Shown here: piece by piece, positions 8,018 through 16,572 of the stretch
Numbering within the stretch: the stretch's first letter is position 1
Layout of the letters: the number at the start of each line of letters is the position of its first letter
Source: Pseudomonas flexibilis
GTDB taxonomy: Bacteria; Pseudomonadota; Gammaproteobacteria; Pseudomonadales; Pseudomonadaceae
Assembly (NCBI RefSeq): GCF_000802425.1
Contig: NZ_JRUD01000008.1
Span: 62,001-126,000, forward strand
DNA: 64,000 nt
Reading direction: 5' to 3'
Program-made: the position numbers and the translations under genes
The notes under the pieces: model-generated
What the model saw: the letters and a program-made list of their open reading frames with translations, nothing else
Databases searched by the model: none
What the model was told of the DNA's origin: nothing

Positions 8018-8896
8018 TTAGGCCAGCATGCCGGTCTGACGCAGGGCCTGGCGCAGCGGTTCGTGGCAGCGCTCGCTGAGCCAGGTGAGCGGCAGGCGGA
8101 TGCCTTCCGGGATCAGGCCCATCTCGTGCAGCGCCCACTTCACCGGAATCGGGTTGGACTCCAGGAACAAGGCCTTGTGCAGCGGCATCAGGCGGTCGTT
8201 GATGGCGCGGGCGATGGCGGCCTCGCCACGCATGGCGGCGGCGCACAGGTCACTCATGGCGCGCGGTGCGACGTTGGCGGTCACCGAGATGTTGCCCTTG
8301 CCGCCGAGCAGCATCATTTCCACGGCGGTGGGGTCGTCACCGGAATACACCAGGAAATCCTGGCCGACACGCTCGAGCACTTCGCGGGCGCGCTGCAGGT
8401 CGCCGGTGGCTTCCTTGATGCCGATGATGTTCGGCACGCGGGACAGGCGCTCGACGGTTTCCGGCAGCATGTCGCACACGGTGCGACCCGGCACGTTGTA
8501 GAGAATCTGCGGGATGGCCACGGCTTCGGCGATGGCGCGGAAGTGGCGGTACAGGCCTTCCTGGGTCGGCTTGTTGTAATACGGGGTGACCAGCAGGCAG
8601 GCATCGGCGCCCACGCCCTTGGCCAGCTCGGTGAGTTCGATGGCTTCGCGGGTGCTGTTGGCCCCGGTGCCGGCGATGACCGGGATGCGACCGTTGACCT
8701 GGTCGACGACGCGACGCACTACTTCGATGTGTTCGTCCACGGTCAGGGTGGCGGACTCGCCGGTGGTACCCACCGCGACGATGGCGTTGGTGCCTTCCTG
8801 CAGGTGGAAGTCCACCAGTTTGCTCAGGCTGTCCCAATCCAGTGCGCCCTGCGCATCCATGGGAGTGACCAGCGCCACCATGCTGCCCGAAATCAT
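8018..8896 (-). CDS. dapA: 4-hydroxy-tetrahydrodipicolinate synthase DapA
   Basis: Condenses pyruvate with aspartate semialdehyde, the first committed step to lysine and diaminopimelate; cytosolic TIM barrel of 292 aa, the usual length. Residues visible: [11 protein letters not shown] (phosphate/pyruvate loop, about 41-51), Tyr133 in YNVPGRT, and the Schiff-base Lys161 in GIKEATGD. The start has a strong GGAG-type ribosome site (GCAGGAGTGG). Promoter signals must lie in the 169-base gap to the divergent gcvR. Confidence 0.97.
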   Translation of the reverse strand: MISGSMVALVTPMDAQGALDWDSLSKLVDFHLQEGTNAIVAVGTTGESATLTVDEHIEVVRRVVDQVNGRIPVIAGTGANSTREAIELTELAKGVGADACLLVTPYYNKPTQEGLYRHFRAIAEAVAIPQILYNVPGRTVCDMLPETVERLSRVPNIIGIKEATGDLQRAREVLERVGQDFLVYSGDDPTAVEMMLLGGKGNISVTANVAPRAMSDLCAAAMRGEAAIARAINDRLMPLHKALFLESNPIPVKWALHEMGLIPEGIRLPLTWLSERCHEPLRQALRQTGMLA

Positions 8897-9065
8897 CTAC
8901 CACCACTCCTGCCAGAAAAGAGAGGGGCCAATGGTACTGTCGGCCCCGGCCTCGCACAAGCGAAGTTCCGGGGGCCCGCCATTCCTTTGGGCGGCGCTTT
9001 TCGCTACCCTTTCGCCCTCGTTTCGACGCCTTCGGCGTTGTCTTCATCTGCGTTAGGAAGCCTGC

Positions 9066-9623
9066 ATGTCCACCCCGCCCGTTCGTGAACAATTTCTGGT
9101 TGTCAGCGCCCTCGGCACCAACCCCATGACGCTGACCAGCGTGTTGTACCGGGCCTGCCAGGAAAGCCGCTGCGCAGTGACCTCCACGCAGCTCAGCCGC
9201 CACGGCGAATGCAGCGTGCTCACCCTGCAGGTCGGCGGCAGCTGGGACGCCCTGGCCCGCCTGGAAGGGACCCTGCCGTCGATCGCCAAGCGTCACGACT
9301 TCACCCTCAATGTGGTGCGCAGTGTGCCGCTGGAAGTCCGCCCGCAGGCGCTGCCGTACGTCGCCTACGTGAGTGCGGCCTATCGGCCGGACATCCTCGG
9401 CGAGCTCTGCCAGTTCTTCACCGATCACCGCATCGAGCTGGAAAGCCTGAGCTGCGACACTTACCAGGCGCCGCACACCGGCGGCACCATGCTCAACGCC
9501 ACCCTCAACGTCACCCTGCCGCCGGGCACCCAGATCAGCTGGCTGCGCGACCAGTTCCTGGATTTCGCCGATGCCCTGAACCTCGATGCCCTGATCGAGC
9601 CGTGGCGCCCGAACAACCCGTAA
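9066..9623 (+). CDS. gcvR: Glycine cleavage system regulator GcvR
   Basis: A 185-aa protein made of two ACT domains (about 9-90 and 95-175), with openings LVVSALGTNPMTLTSVLYRA and VAYVSAAYRPDILGELCQFF. In E. coli GcvR binds GcvA and, when glycine is low, blocks activation of the glycine cleavage operon. AGGAAG precedes the ATG by six bases. It is divergent from dapA and followed ten bases later by bcp, an arrangement conserved in pseudomonads. Ligand specificity cannot be read from the sequence. Confidence 0.88.
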   Translation: MSTPPVREQFLVVSALGTNPMTLTSVLYRACQESRCAVTSTQLSRHGECSVLTLQVGGSWDALARLEGTLPSIAKRHDFTLNVVRSVPLEVRPQALPYVAYVSAAYRPDILGELCQFFTDHRIELESLSCDTYQAPHTGGTMLNATLNVTLPPGTQISWLRDQFLDFADALNLDALIEPWRPNNP

Positions 9624-9633
9624 GGAATCCGCC

Positions 9634-10110
9634 ATGACCGTCAGCCTCGACCAGCCCGTCCCCGACTTCCAGGCCCAGGCCACCGGCGACCAGACCGTCC
9701 AGCTGAGCGCCCTCAAGGGTCGCCAGCTGGTGCTGTATTTCTACCCGAAGGACAGCACCCCCGGCTGCACCACCGAAGGACAGGGCTTTCGCGATCGCCA
9801 CGCCGAGTTCCTGGCCGCCAACACCCTGGTGTTCGGCGTGTCCCGCGACGGCCTGAAATCCCACGAGAACTTCAAGGCCAAGCAGGGCTTCCCCTTCGAC
9901 CTGATCTCCGACAAGGATGAGCAGCTGTGCCAGCTGTTCGAGGTGATCAAGCTGAAGAAGCTCTATGGCAAGGAATACCTGGGCGTCGACCGCAGCACCT
10001 TCCTGATCGACCAGGACGGCGTGCTGCGCCAGGAATGGCGCGGCGTGAAGGTGCCGGGCCATGTAGAGGCGGTACTGGACGCCGCCCGGGCGCTGCACGA
10101 AGGGCGCTGA
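9634..10110 (+). CDS. bcp: Thioredoxin-dependent thiol peroxidase Bcp (PrxQ)
   Basis: Cytosolic peroxiredoxin of 158 aa that reduces hydroperoxides using thioredoxin. The peroxidatic Cys45 lies in YFYPKDSTPGCTTEG, and Arg120 in VDRSTFLID helps form the active site. The second Cys that E. coli Bcp has five residues after the first is absent here (Gln50). The only other cysteine is Cys99 in DEQLCQLF, so resolution may be one-Cys or unusual. Directly after gcvR with an AAGGAA ribosome site, probably co-transcribed. Confidence 0.93.
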   Translation: MTVSLDQPVPDFQAQATGDQTVQLSALKGRQLVLYFYPKDSTPGCTTEGQGFRDRHAEFLAANTLVFGVSRDGLKSHENFKAKQGFPFDLISDKDEQLCQLFEVIKLKKLYGKEYLGVDRSTFLIDQDGVLRQEWRGVKVPGHVEAVLDAARALHEGR

Positions 10111-10173
10111 CTCCTGTGGGGCGGCTGGCGCTGCTCCGGGCCGCCAATGCGGTGTACGCCGATGCGGCGTCTC

Positions 10174-10254
10174 GGTGGCCAACGCGTTGCGTTGACCACC
10201 CTACGAACAGGCCGGTGCAGCCGTAGGGCGGTCGGCGCTTTTCCGGCCGCCGAC
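10174..10254. repeat. REP-like palindromes between bcp and the TusA-like gene
   Basis: Two hairpin units face each other. The first (10174-10204) has near-perfect arms GGTGGCCAACGC/GCGTTGACCACC and ends CTAC. The second (10223-10253) begins GTAGGGCGGTCGGCG. They belong to the GTAGGGYGG-type family seen again near 12.1 and 19.0 kb, and fill the gap between two convergent genes. Confidence 0.7.
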
Positions 10255-10271
10255 CCACTGGGGCTGAGCGC

Positions 10272-10520
10272 TTACCCCTTGCGCAACCAGTAACGGAAAA
10301 CCCCCGCCTCCTCTTCCTCGCGCACCAGCTCATGCCCGGCCAGGCGCGCGAAGGCACGAAAATCGCGCTGCGAACCGGCATCGGTGGCGGTGACCTTGAG
10401 CACCGCGCCGCTGGGCAGGCGGTTGAGCTCCAGCTTGGCCTTGAGCAACGGCAGCGGGCAGTTCAGGCCGCTGGCGTCCAGTTCCGCATCGCAGGCCGGG
10501 GCCTGCACTTGGTCAGTCAT
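10272..10520 (-). CDS. TusA-family sulfur carrier protein (PA1006-like)
   Basis: An 82-aa sulfurtransferase/sulfur carrier. The family motif is DASGLNCPLPLLKAK, with the persulfide-carrying Cys in CPLP. The C-terminus (GHELVREEEEAGVFRYWLRKG) completes the small alpha/beta fold. Start MTDQVQAPAC is preferred; further upstream residues are of another frame. In P. aeruginosa the protein at this position has been tied to nitrate respiration and molybdenum cofactor maturation rather than tRNA thiolation; applying that here is inference from position. Convergent with bcp and divergent from the BepA-like gene. Confidence 0.85.
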   Translation of the reverse strand: MTDQVQAPACDAELDASGLNCPLPLLKAKLELNRLPSGAVLKVTATDAGSQRDFRAFARLAGHELVREEEEAGVFRYWLRKG

Positions 10521-10630
10521 TTCACACCTCTGCGCAGTGAGCGGGCGAGAATACCCAAGCCCCGGCGTGGCTGGCCAGCGACGCCGGGACAAGGCTACAG
10601 TTAGCCCCCGCGATTCGAGCGAGTACCCGC

Positions 10631-12067
10631 ATGACTGCCCCGCGCCCCACTCTGCTGCTTGCCGTCTGCCTGGCCCTGAGTCCGGCGGCGCACGCCAACG
10701 ACCTGCCGTCGCTGGGCGATGCCAGCTCGGCCATAGTCGCCCCAGAACAGGAGTACCAGCTCGGACGCGCCTGGTTGAGCATGCTGCGCGGCCAGGTCTC
10801 GCAGCTGTCCGACCCGCTGCTCAAGGACTTCGTCGAACGGCACGTCTACCGCCTGGCCGAGACCAGCCAATTGCAGGACCGGCGCCTGGAGTTCGTGATC
10901 CTCGACAGCCCGCAGCTCAACGCCTTCGCCGTGCCGGGCGGCATCGTCGGCGTCAATGGCGGCCTGTTCCTGCACGCCCAGACCGAAGCCGAGTTCGCTT
11001 CGGTGCTCGCACACGAACTGGCCCACCTGTCGCAGCGCCATTACGCGCGCGGTCTGGAAGCGCAGCAGCGCATGCAGCTGCCGCTGATGGCCGCCATGCT
11101 CGCCGGCGTGGTCGCTGCGGCGGCCGGCGCCGGGGATGCAGCCATCGCCGCCATCGCCTCCGGGCAGGCCGCCGCCATCCAGAGCCAGCGCAGCTTTTCG
11201 CGGCAGAACGAGCAGGAAGCCGACCGCATCGGCCTGAGCAACCTGCGCAACGCCGGCTACGACCCGCGCGGCATGCCGAGCATGTTCGAGCGTCTGGCCC
11301 GCCAGTACCGCTACGACGCCAAGCCGCCGGAGTTCCTGCTCACCCACCCGCTGTCCGAATCGCGGGTGGCCGACAGCCGCAACCGCGCCGAGCAGACGCC
11401 GGCCGGCGGCAAGACCGACAGCCTGGCCTACCAGTTGATGCGCGCCCGTACCCAACTGCAGTTCGAGAGCACCCCGGGGCTGGCCACCAAGCGCTTTCGC
11501 GCGCAGCTGGAGGAAAGCCCGCAGCATGACGCCGCCCGCTACGGCCTGGCCATCAGCCTGCGGCGCGCTGGGCAATTGGAGGAAGCCGGCAGCATCCTGC
11601 AACCACTGCTGGACAAGAGCCCGGACGACATCGTCTACAACCTGGCGCGCATCGAGCTGGACATGGATGCGCGGCGCTACAGCCAGGCCACCCAGCGACT
11701 GGAACGGCTGCTCAAGGCGCACCCCGGCAACTACCCGCTGCTGCAGATGCAGGTCGAACTGCTGCTCGCCCAGTCACGCCCAGCGGAAGCCGAGGCCATT
11801 CTCGACCGCCTGCTGCGCGAGCGGCCCAAGGACCCGGACATCTGGTATCAGGTCGCGGAAGTGCGCGGCCTCGCAGGCAACATCATCGGCGTGCACCAGG
11901 CGCGCGCCGAATTCTTTGCCCTGGTGGGCGACTACGGACAGGCCCTGACCCAACTGGACTACGCCAAGCGCCGAGTGATCGGCAATTTCCCGCTGACCGC
12001 ACGCATCGAAGCGCGGCAGGACGAGTTGCGCACCGAGAAGCGGCTGCTGGAGGAGATGCTCAGGTAG
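10631..12067 (+). CDS. M48 family metalloprotease with TPR repeats, BepA/YfgC-like
   Basis: Periplasmic zinc protease and chaperone for outer-membrane proteins such as LptD, by homology to E. coli BepA; 478 aa. A signal peptide ends near AHAND (about residue 22). The zinc motif is His128-Glu-Leu-Ala-His132 in VLAHELAHLSQRH; the third ligand is probably the Glu in SRQNEQEADRIGL. The C-terminal half (about 270-478) is built of tetratricopeptide-type helices (EEAGSILQPLLDKSPDDIVY, AEAILDRLLRERPKDPDIWY). The gene ends in a REP cluster and faces thrC. Confidence 0.88.
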   Translation: MTAPRPTLLLAVCLALSPAAHANDLPSLGDASSAIVAPEQEYQLGRAWLSMLRGQVSQLSDPLLKDFVERHVYRLAETSQLQDRRLEFVILDSPQLNAFAVPGGIVGVNGGLFLHAQTEAEFASVLAHELAHLSQRHYARGLEAQQRMQLPLMAAMLAGVVAAAAGAGDAAIAAIASGQAAAIQSQRSFSRQNEQEADRIGLSNLRNAGYDPRGMPSMFERLARQYRYDAKPPEFLLTHPLSESRVADSRNRAEQTPAGGKTDSLAYQLMRARTQLQFESTPGLATKRFRAQLEESPQHDAARYGLAISLRRAGQLEEAGSILQPLLDKSPDDIVYNLARIELDMDARRYSQATQRLERLLKAHPGNYPLLQMQVELLLAQSRPAEAEAILDRLLRERPKDPDIWYQVAEVRGLAGNIIGVHQARAEFFALVGDYGQALTQLDYAKRRVIGNFPLTARIEARQDELRTEKRLLEEMLR

Positions 12068-12088
12068 GCCGCCGCCGCGGCACCGAAT

Positions 12089-12211
12089 CGGCGGCCGGAA
12101 AAACGCCGACCGCCCTACGGTCATGGCGACCACGTAGGGTGGACATCGTTTTTCGTTGTCCACCGCCCGGCGTGCACATTGCGGCGGACAAAACGGCGAT
12201 GTCCGCCCTAC
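12089..12211. repeat. Cluster of three REP-like palindromes
   Basis: Three hairpin-forming units in alternating orientation: 12089-12119 (ends CCGCCCTAC), 12134-12164 (GTAGGGTGGACATCG with a GTCCACC return arm) and 12184-12211 (GGCGGACA/TGTCCGCC, then CTAC). Same GTAGGGYGG family as near 10.2 and 19.0 kb. They lie between convergent genes. Confidence 0.75.
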
Positions 12212-12227
12212 GTCTGACTAACCAACG

Positions 12228-12259
12228 AAAAAGCCCGCAGCCGAAAGGTGCGGGCTTTT
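12228..12259. terminator. Bidirectional terminator between the BepA-like gene and thrC
   Basis: AAAAAGCCCGCA and TGCGGGCTTTT pair around a nine-base loop. On the minus strand the stem ends in a U tract and closes thrC; on the plus strand it ends in TTTTC and can close the protease gene. Confidence 0.82.
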
Positions 12260-12295
12260 CATCATGGTGCCGTTGCGCCCCTGCGCAGTTCGCCT

Positions 12296-13705
12296 TTAAA
12301 GCGGTTTGCCGCGGTTGCCGTGCTGGCTGACGAACTGCTGCACGGCCTTGAGGTCGTTGGGCAGCACGTTCAGGCGCTCCTCGCGCTCGAACAGGTCGGT
12401 CAGGTGCGCAGGCAGGGCCGGGGCCTGGCCGACGCCGGCCTTGACCACGGCGTCCGGGAACTTCACCGGGTGCGCGGTGCCCAGCGTAACCATCGGGGTG
12501 GCCAGGCTGCGGCGGCACTCGCGGGCGGCGCGCACGCCGATGGCGGTGTGCGGATCGAGCAGTTCGCCGCACTGCTGGTACACCTGGGCGATGGTCTCGC
12601 AGGTCTCTTCGTCATTCACGGCCAGCGAGTCGAACAGCTTGCGGGCTTCGCTCCAGCGATCGGCCTCGACACTGAAACCGCCACCCTGCTTGAAGGTGTC
12701 CATCAGCGCGGCGATGGCGGCGCCGTTGCGACCGTGCAGGTCGAACAGCAGGCGCTCGAAGTTCGAGGACACCATGATGTCCATCGACGGCGACAGAGTG
12801 GGATGCAGGGTTTCCTTGACGTACTGGTTGCCGCTCATGAAGCGGTGCAGGATGTCGTTGCGGTTGGTGGCCACGATCAGTTGGTTGATCGGCAAGCCCA
12901 TGTTGCGCGCCAGGTAGCCGGCGAAGATGTCGCCGAAGTTGCCGGTGGGCACCGAGAAGGCCACCGAACGGGCCGGCGCGCCCAGCTGGATGGCGGCGTG
13001 GAAGTAGTAGACGATCTGGGCCATGATCCGCGCCCAGTTGATCGAGTTGACCGCCACCAGACGGGTGCCCTTGAGGAAACCCTGGTCGGCGAAGCTGGCC
13101 TTGACCATCTCCTGGCAGTCGTCGAAGTTGCCGTCGATGGCGATGTTGTGGATGTTGTCGCCCTGGATGGTGGTCATCTGGCGACGCTGCACTTCGGACA
13201 CGCGGTTGTGCGGGTGCAGGATGAAGATGTCGACGTTTTCGCAGGCCTTGCAGCCTTCGATGGCCGCAGAGCCGGTGTCGCCGGAGGTGGCGCCGATGAT
13301 CACCACACGCTCGTTGCGCTTGGCCAGCACGTAGTCGAGCAGGCGACCCAGCAGCTGCAGGGCGAAGTCCTTGAAGGCCAGCGTCGGGCCGTGGAACAGC
13401 TCCAGCACCCACTCGTTGCCGTCCAGCTGACGCAGCGGCGCCACGGCGCTGTGGGCGAACACGGCGTAGGTTTCTTCGAGGATCTTCTTGAAGTCGGCGT
13501 CCGGGATGCTGCCGGCCACGAACGGGCGCATCACCCGGAAGGCCAGCTCGTGGTACGGCAGGCCGGCCCAGGAGGCGATCTCCTCGACGGTGAAACGCGG
13601 CAGGTTTTCCGGCACGTACAGGCCGCCATCGCTGGCCAGGCCGGCGAGCAGCACGTCTTCGAAATTCAGGGCCGGCGCCTGGCCACGGGTACTGATATAG
13701 CGCAT
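12296..13705 (-). CDS. thrC: Threonine synthase
   Basis: PLP enzyme converting O-phosphohomoserine to threonine; 469 aa, the long form usual in proteobacteria and yeast. Visible motifs: N-terminal MRYISTRGQAPALNFEDVLLAGLASDGGLYVPE, the PLP-lysine segment GPTLAFKDFALQLLG, the phosphate loop GATSGDTGSAAIEGC, and VPTGNFGDIFAGYLARNMGLP. It follows hom by 51 bases on the same strand, forming the hom-thrC pair that takes aspartate semialdehyde to threonine. A terminator lies just past its stop. Confidence 0.97.
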   Translation of the reverse strand: MRYISTRGQAPALNFEDVLLAGLASDGGLYVPENLPRFTVEEIASWAGLPYHELAFRVMRPFVAGSIPDADFKKILEETYAVFAHSAVAPLRQLDGNEWVLELFHGPTLAFKDFALQLLGRLLDYVLAKRNERVVIIGATSGDTGSAAIEGCKACENVDIFILHPHNRVSEVQRRQMTTIQGDNIHNIAIDGNFDDCQEMVKASFADQGFLKGTRLVAVNSINWARIMAQIVYYFHAAIQLGAPARSVAFSVPTGNFGDIFAGYLARNMGLPINQLIVATNRNDILHRFMSGNQYVKETLHPTLSPSMDIMVSSNFERLLFDLHGRNGAAIAALMDTFKQGGGFSVEADRWSEARKLFDSLAVNDEETCETIAQVYQQCGELLDPHTAIGVRAARECRRSLATPMVTLGTAHPVKFPDAVVKAGVGQAPALPAHLTDLFEREERLNVLPNDLKAVQQFVSQHGNRGKPL

Positions 13706-13756
13706 GTCATCAAACCTTCGGTGCGGGCCCGGCGCCTGCGCCCCGGGCCCTGAGCA

Positions 13757-15061
13757 TTAGTTGAGCTGTTCTACGCGGATACGCACGACGTTGCCGCTGA
13801 TGTCGTCCAGGGCTTCCAGGGCGGCGATGGCGTCGTCGATGTTGCGCTCCACCACGCGGTGGGTGACGAGAATCATCGGCACCAGGCCGTCCTGCTCCTC
13901 GGCTTCCTTCTGCATGATCGACTCGATGTTGATGCCGCGCTCGGAGAGGATGGTGGCGACCTTGGCCAGCACGCCCGGACGGTCCTGGGCGTGGATGCGC
14001 AGGTAGTAGGCGCTCTCGCACTCGCCGATCGGCAGGATCGGCAGCTCGGACAGCGCATCGGCCTGGAAGCCCAGGGCCGGCACGCGGCCTTGCGGCGCGC
14101 AGGACAGCGCGCGGGCCACGTCGACCAGGTCGGCCACCACGGCCGAGGCGGTCGGCTCCATGCCTGCGCCGGCGCCGTAGTACAGGGTGCTGCCCACGGC
14201 GTCGCCGTTGACCATCACTGCGTTCATCACGCCGTTGACGTTGGCGATCAGGCGGTCGGCCGGGATCAGCGTCGGGTGCACGCGCAGCTCGACGCCGGCT
14301 TCGGTGCGACGGGCCACGCCCAGGTGCTTGATGCGATAGCCCAGCGCCTCGGCGTAGTTCACGTCGGCGGTGGTGAGCTTGGTGATGCCCTCGGTGTAGG
14401 CCTTGTCGAACTGCAGCGGGATGCCGAAGGCGATGGACGCCAGGATGGTCAGCTTGTGGGCGGCGTCGATGCCTTCCACGTCGAAGGTCGGGTCGGCTTC
14501 GGCGTAGCCCAGGGCCTGGGCTTCCTTGAGCACGTCCTCGAAGGCGCGGCCCTTCTCGCGCATCTCGGTGAGAATGAAGTTGCCGGTGCCGTTGATGATG
14601 CCGGCCAGCCAGTTGATGCGGTTGGCGGACAGGCCCTCGCGGATCGCCTTGATCACCGGGATACCACCGGCCACCGCGGCTTCGTAGGCGACGATCACGC
14701 CCTTCTCGCGGGCGCGGGCGAAGATCTCGTTGCCGTGCACGGCGATCAGCGCCTTGTTGGCGGTGACCACGTGCTTGCCGTGTTCGATGGCCTTGAGCAC
14801 CAGTTCCTTGGCGATGGTGTAGCCGCCGATCAGCTCGACGACCACGTCGATCTCGGGGTTGGTCACCAGTTCGAAGACGTCAGCGGTAATGGGGGTACCG
14901 GTGGTGTCGCACTTCGGGTTGGTGTCACGGGCGGCAATCTGCGCAACCTCAATGGTGCACCCGGCGCGCCGGGCGATCTCCTCTGCGTTGCGTTTGAGTA
15001 CATTGAAGGTACCGCCACCGACGGTGCCCAACCCACAGATGCCTACTTTCACCGATTTCAC
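13757..15061 (-). CDS. hom: Homoserine dehydrogenase
   Basis: Reduces aspartate semialdehyde to homoserine with NAD(P)H; 434 aa. The Rossmann motif GICGLGTVGGGTFNVL opens the protein, the catalytic domain includes GIINGTGNFILTEMREKG and EADPTFDVEGIDAAHKL, and the C-terminal ACT domain (YYLRIHAQDRPGVLAKVATI) gives threonine feedback. A GTG start at 15061 (VKSVKVGICG) with GGGGAG nine bases upstream is preferred; a longer frame to 15142 adds an unconserved tail. In P. aeruginosa dsbC directly precedes hom; here a GFA-family gene lies between them. Confidence 0.95.
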   Translation of the reverse strand: MKSVKVGICGLGTVGGGTFNVLKRNAEEIARRAGCTIEVAQIAARDTNPKCDTTGTPITADVFELVTNPEIDVVVELIGGYTIAKELVLKAIEHGKHVVTANKALIAVHGNEIFARAREKGVIVAYEAAVAGGIPVIKAIREGLSANRINWLAGIINGTGNFILTEMREKGRAFEDVLKEAQALGYAEADPTFDVEGIDAAHKLTILASIAFGIPLQFDKAYTEGITKLTTADVNYAEALGYRIKHLGVARRTEAGVELRVHPTLIPADRLIANVNGVMNAVMVNGDAVGSTLYYGAGAGMEPTASAVVADLVDVARALSCAPQGRVPALGFQADALSELPILPIGECESAYYLRIHAQDRPGVLAKVATILSERGINIESIMQKEAEEQDGLVPMILVTHRVVERNIDDAIAALEALDDISGNVVRIRVEQLN

Positions 15062-15168
15062 GCTTGACTCCCCATGTGTGCGGCGTGGCGCGCCCGCAAG
15101 GCGCGGAAAAGAGCCGCACATTACGAAGGCCAGGGGGGTCAAGTCAATTGGCCCTGCGGTTGGAAGCG

Positions 15169-15642
15169 TCAGTCGGTCAGGCCGTGGCGCCGGTGCCAGT
15201 CGGCCAGGGATTCATCCGGATAGTCGTCGAAGCAGCGATCATTCGGCTTGCACGCGACCTCCACCCAGGGCGCCCGAGAGCCGAGCATCATGTGCACATG
15301 CTCGGGCGGCAGCGGCAACGGTGTGTCGATGGCCGATGCGTGCGGGTGCACCAGTTCGGGCCAGGTGGGGTCGTACAGCCACAGCGCGCTGCCGCAGTGC
15401 CGGCAGAAATGCCGCTGACCGGTGCTCGCCTCGCCGCTCTCCAGCCGGGCACGGTAGATGGAAAGGTGCTCCTCGCCCTCGACGGTGAGGCTGGCGTAAT
15501 CGGCGCCCAGGTTGATGGCGTAGCCACCGCCACCCGCCGTCTTGCGGCAGATCGAGCAATAGCAGCGCATGAACGGATAGGGCTGGTGCGCTTCGACGCT
15601 GAAACGCACCGCGCCGCAATGACAGGAGCCTTGCAGGTGCAT
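15169..15642 (-). CDS. GFA family (glutathione-dependent formaldehyde-activating-like) protein
   Basis: A 157-aa zinc protein of the GFA/CENP-V fold. Cysteine pairs visible: CHCGAVRF (7-10 region), CYCSICRK (about 27-32) and HFCRHCGSALW (about 79-85), the standard GFA zinc set. The family is named for Gfa, but most members have no proven reaction, so a formaldehyde role is not claimed. A strong AAAGGAGG ribosome site precedes the ATG. It sits between dsbC and hom with a REP pair upstream, suggesting an insertion into a conserved neighbourhood. Confidence 0.85.
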   Translation of the reverse strand: MHLQGSCHCGAVRFSVEAHQPYPFMRCYCSICRKTAGGGGYAINLGADYASLTVEGEEHLSIYRARLESGEASTGQRHFCRHCGSALWLYDPTWPELVHPHASAIDTPLPLPPEHVHMMLGSRAPWVEVACKPNDRCFDDYPDESLADWHRRHGLTD

Positions 15643-15707
15643 CGCATGCCCTCCTTTACCTACCGGTGTTGGAGGACCTGAGGCGCTGGCGGTTCCGGGG
15701 AGGCTTT

Positions 15708-15778
15708 GTAGGAACGGCTTCAGCCGCGATGCGTTCGTGCAGGCCGCATCAAGCGCTCGCGACTGAAGTCGCTCCTAC
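15708..15778. repeat. REP pair of the GTAGGAGCGGCTTCAGC family
   Basis: Two inverted copies, 15708-15730 and 15757-15778, 26 bases apart. Each is itself a palindrome (GCGGCTTCAGCCGC type), matching the best-known Pseudomonas REP sequence. Lies between dsbC and the GFA-family gene. Confidence 0.82.
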
Positions 15779-15802
15779 GGGGTTCCGCGCAGAAGCAACG
15801 CC

Positions 15803-16528
15803 TCAGCGGGCCTGCAGCGCCGTCGGGCCCAGCTTGTCGGCCGGCTGGTAGCCGGGGATCAGTTGGCCGTTGGCCAGGAAGATCGCCGGGGTGCCCTGCA
15901 CGCCGATGCGCTGGCCCAGTTCGAACTGTTTCGCCACCGGGTTCTCGCAGGTGGCCGCCGGCACCTTCTTGCGGGCCTTGGCCTGGTTCATGGCCTCCTG
16001 AGGGTTCTTGGCGCACCAGACGCTGACCAGCGTCTCGTAGGTCGGAGAACCCACGCCGGCGCGCGGGTAGGCCAGATAGCGCACCTCCACGCCCTGGCGG
16101 TTCAGCTCGGCGACTTCCTTGTGCAGCAGCTGGCAGTAGCCACAATCGGTGTCGGTGAACACGGTGATGTGGGTCTTGGGGTTCTTCGGCGCGAAGATGA
16201 CCATTTCGTTGCGCGGCAGCGCGTTGAGCTGGCGGGCCACGGCCACGTTCTCGGCCTGCTCGGTGAGGTTGACCATCTGCCCGTCGCGCATCTGGTACAG
16301 GTAGCCCTGCATCAGGTACTGGCCGTCCTCGCTCATGTAGAGCACCCGGCCGCCCTCCAGCTGCACCTGATGCAGGCCCTTGAGCGGGCTCGCGCTGACG
16401 GATTCGACCTTGAGGTCCGGCTGCAGGGTGTTCAGGGTCTTGCGAATCGCCTGCTCGGCGTCGGCGGCCTGCGCCAGGGGTGCAGCGACAGTCAGGGCCA
16501 GGGCGGCGAAGAGCGAGGAACAGCGCAT
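15803..16528 (-). CDS. dsbC: Thiol:disulfide interchange protein DsbC
   Basis: Periplasmic disulfide isomerase, kept reduced by DsbD; 241 aa. The signal peptide MRCSSLFAALALTVAAPLAQA is cleaved before ADAEQ. An N-terminal dimerisation domain (about 22-80) and linker precede the thioredoxin domain with the active site FTDTDCGYCQLLH (CGYC) and the cis-proline loop GVQGTPAIF. The second cysteine pair (VWCAKN, AATCEN) is also present. The start at 16528 has GGAG at a proper distance; an upstream Met would extend into the xerD end. Located 44 bases after xerD, as in P. aeruginosa. Confidence 0.95.
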   Translation of the reverse strand: MRCSSLFAALALTVAAPLAQAADAEQAIRKTLNTLQPDLKVESVSASPLKGLHQVQLEGGRVLYMSEDGQYLMQGYLYQMRDGQMVNLTEQAENVAVARQLNALPRNEMVIFAPKNPKTHITVFTDTDCGYCQLLHKEVAELNRQGVEVRYLAYPRAGVGSPTYETLVSVWCAKNPQEAMNQAKARKKVPAATCENPVAKQFELGQRIGVQGTPAIFLANGQLIPGYQPADKLGPTALQAR

Positions 16529-16572
16529 GGATACTCCGGAATGGGTTGCGAGGCGCCAGAGCCTATCACAGC

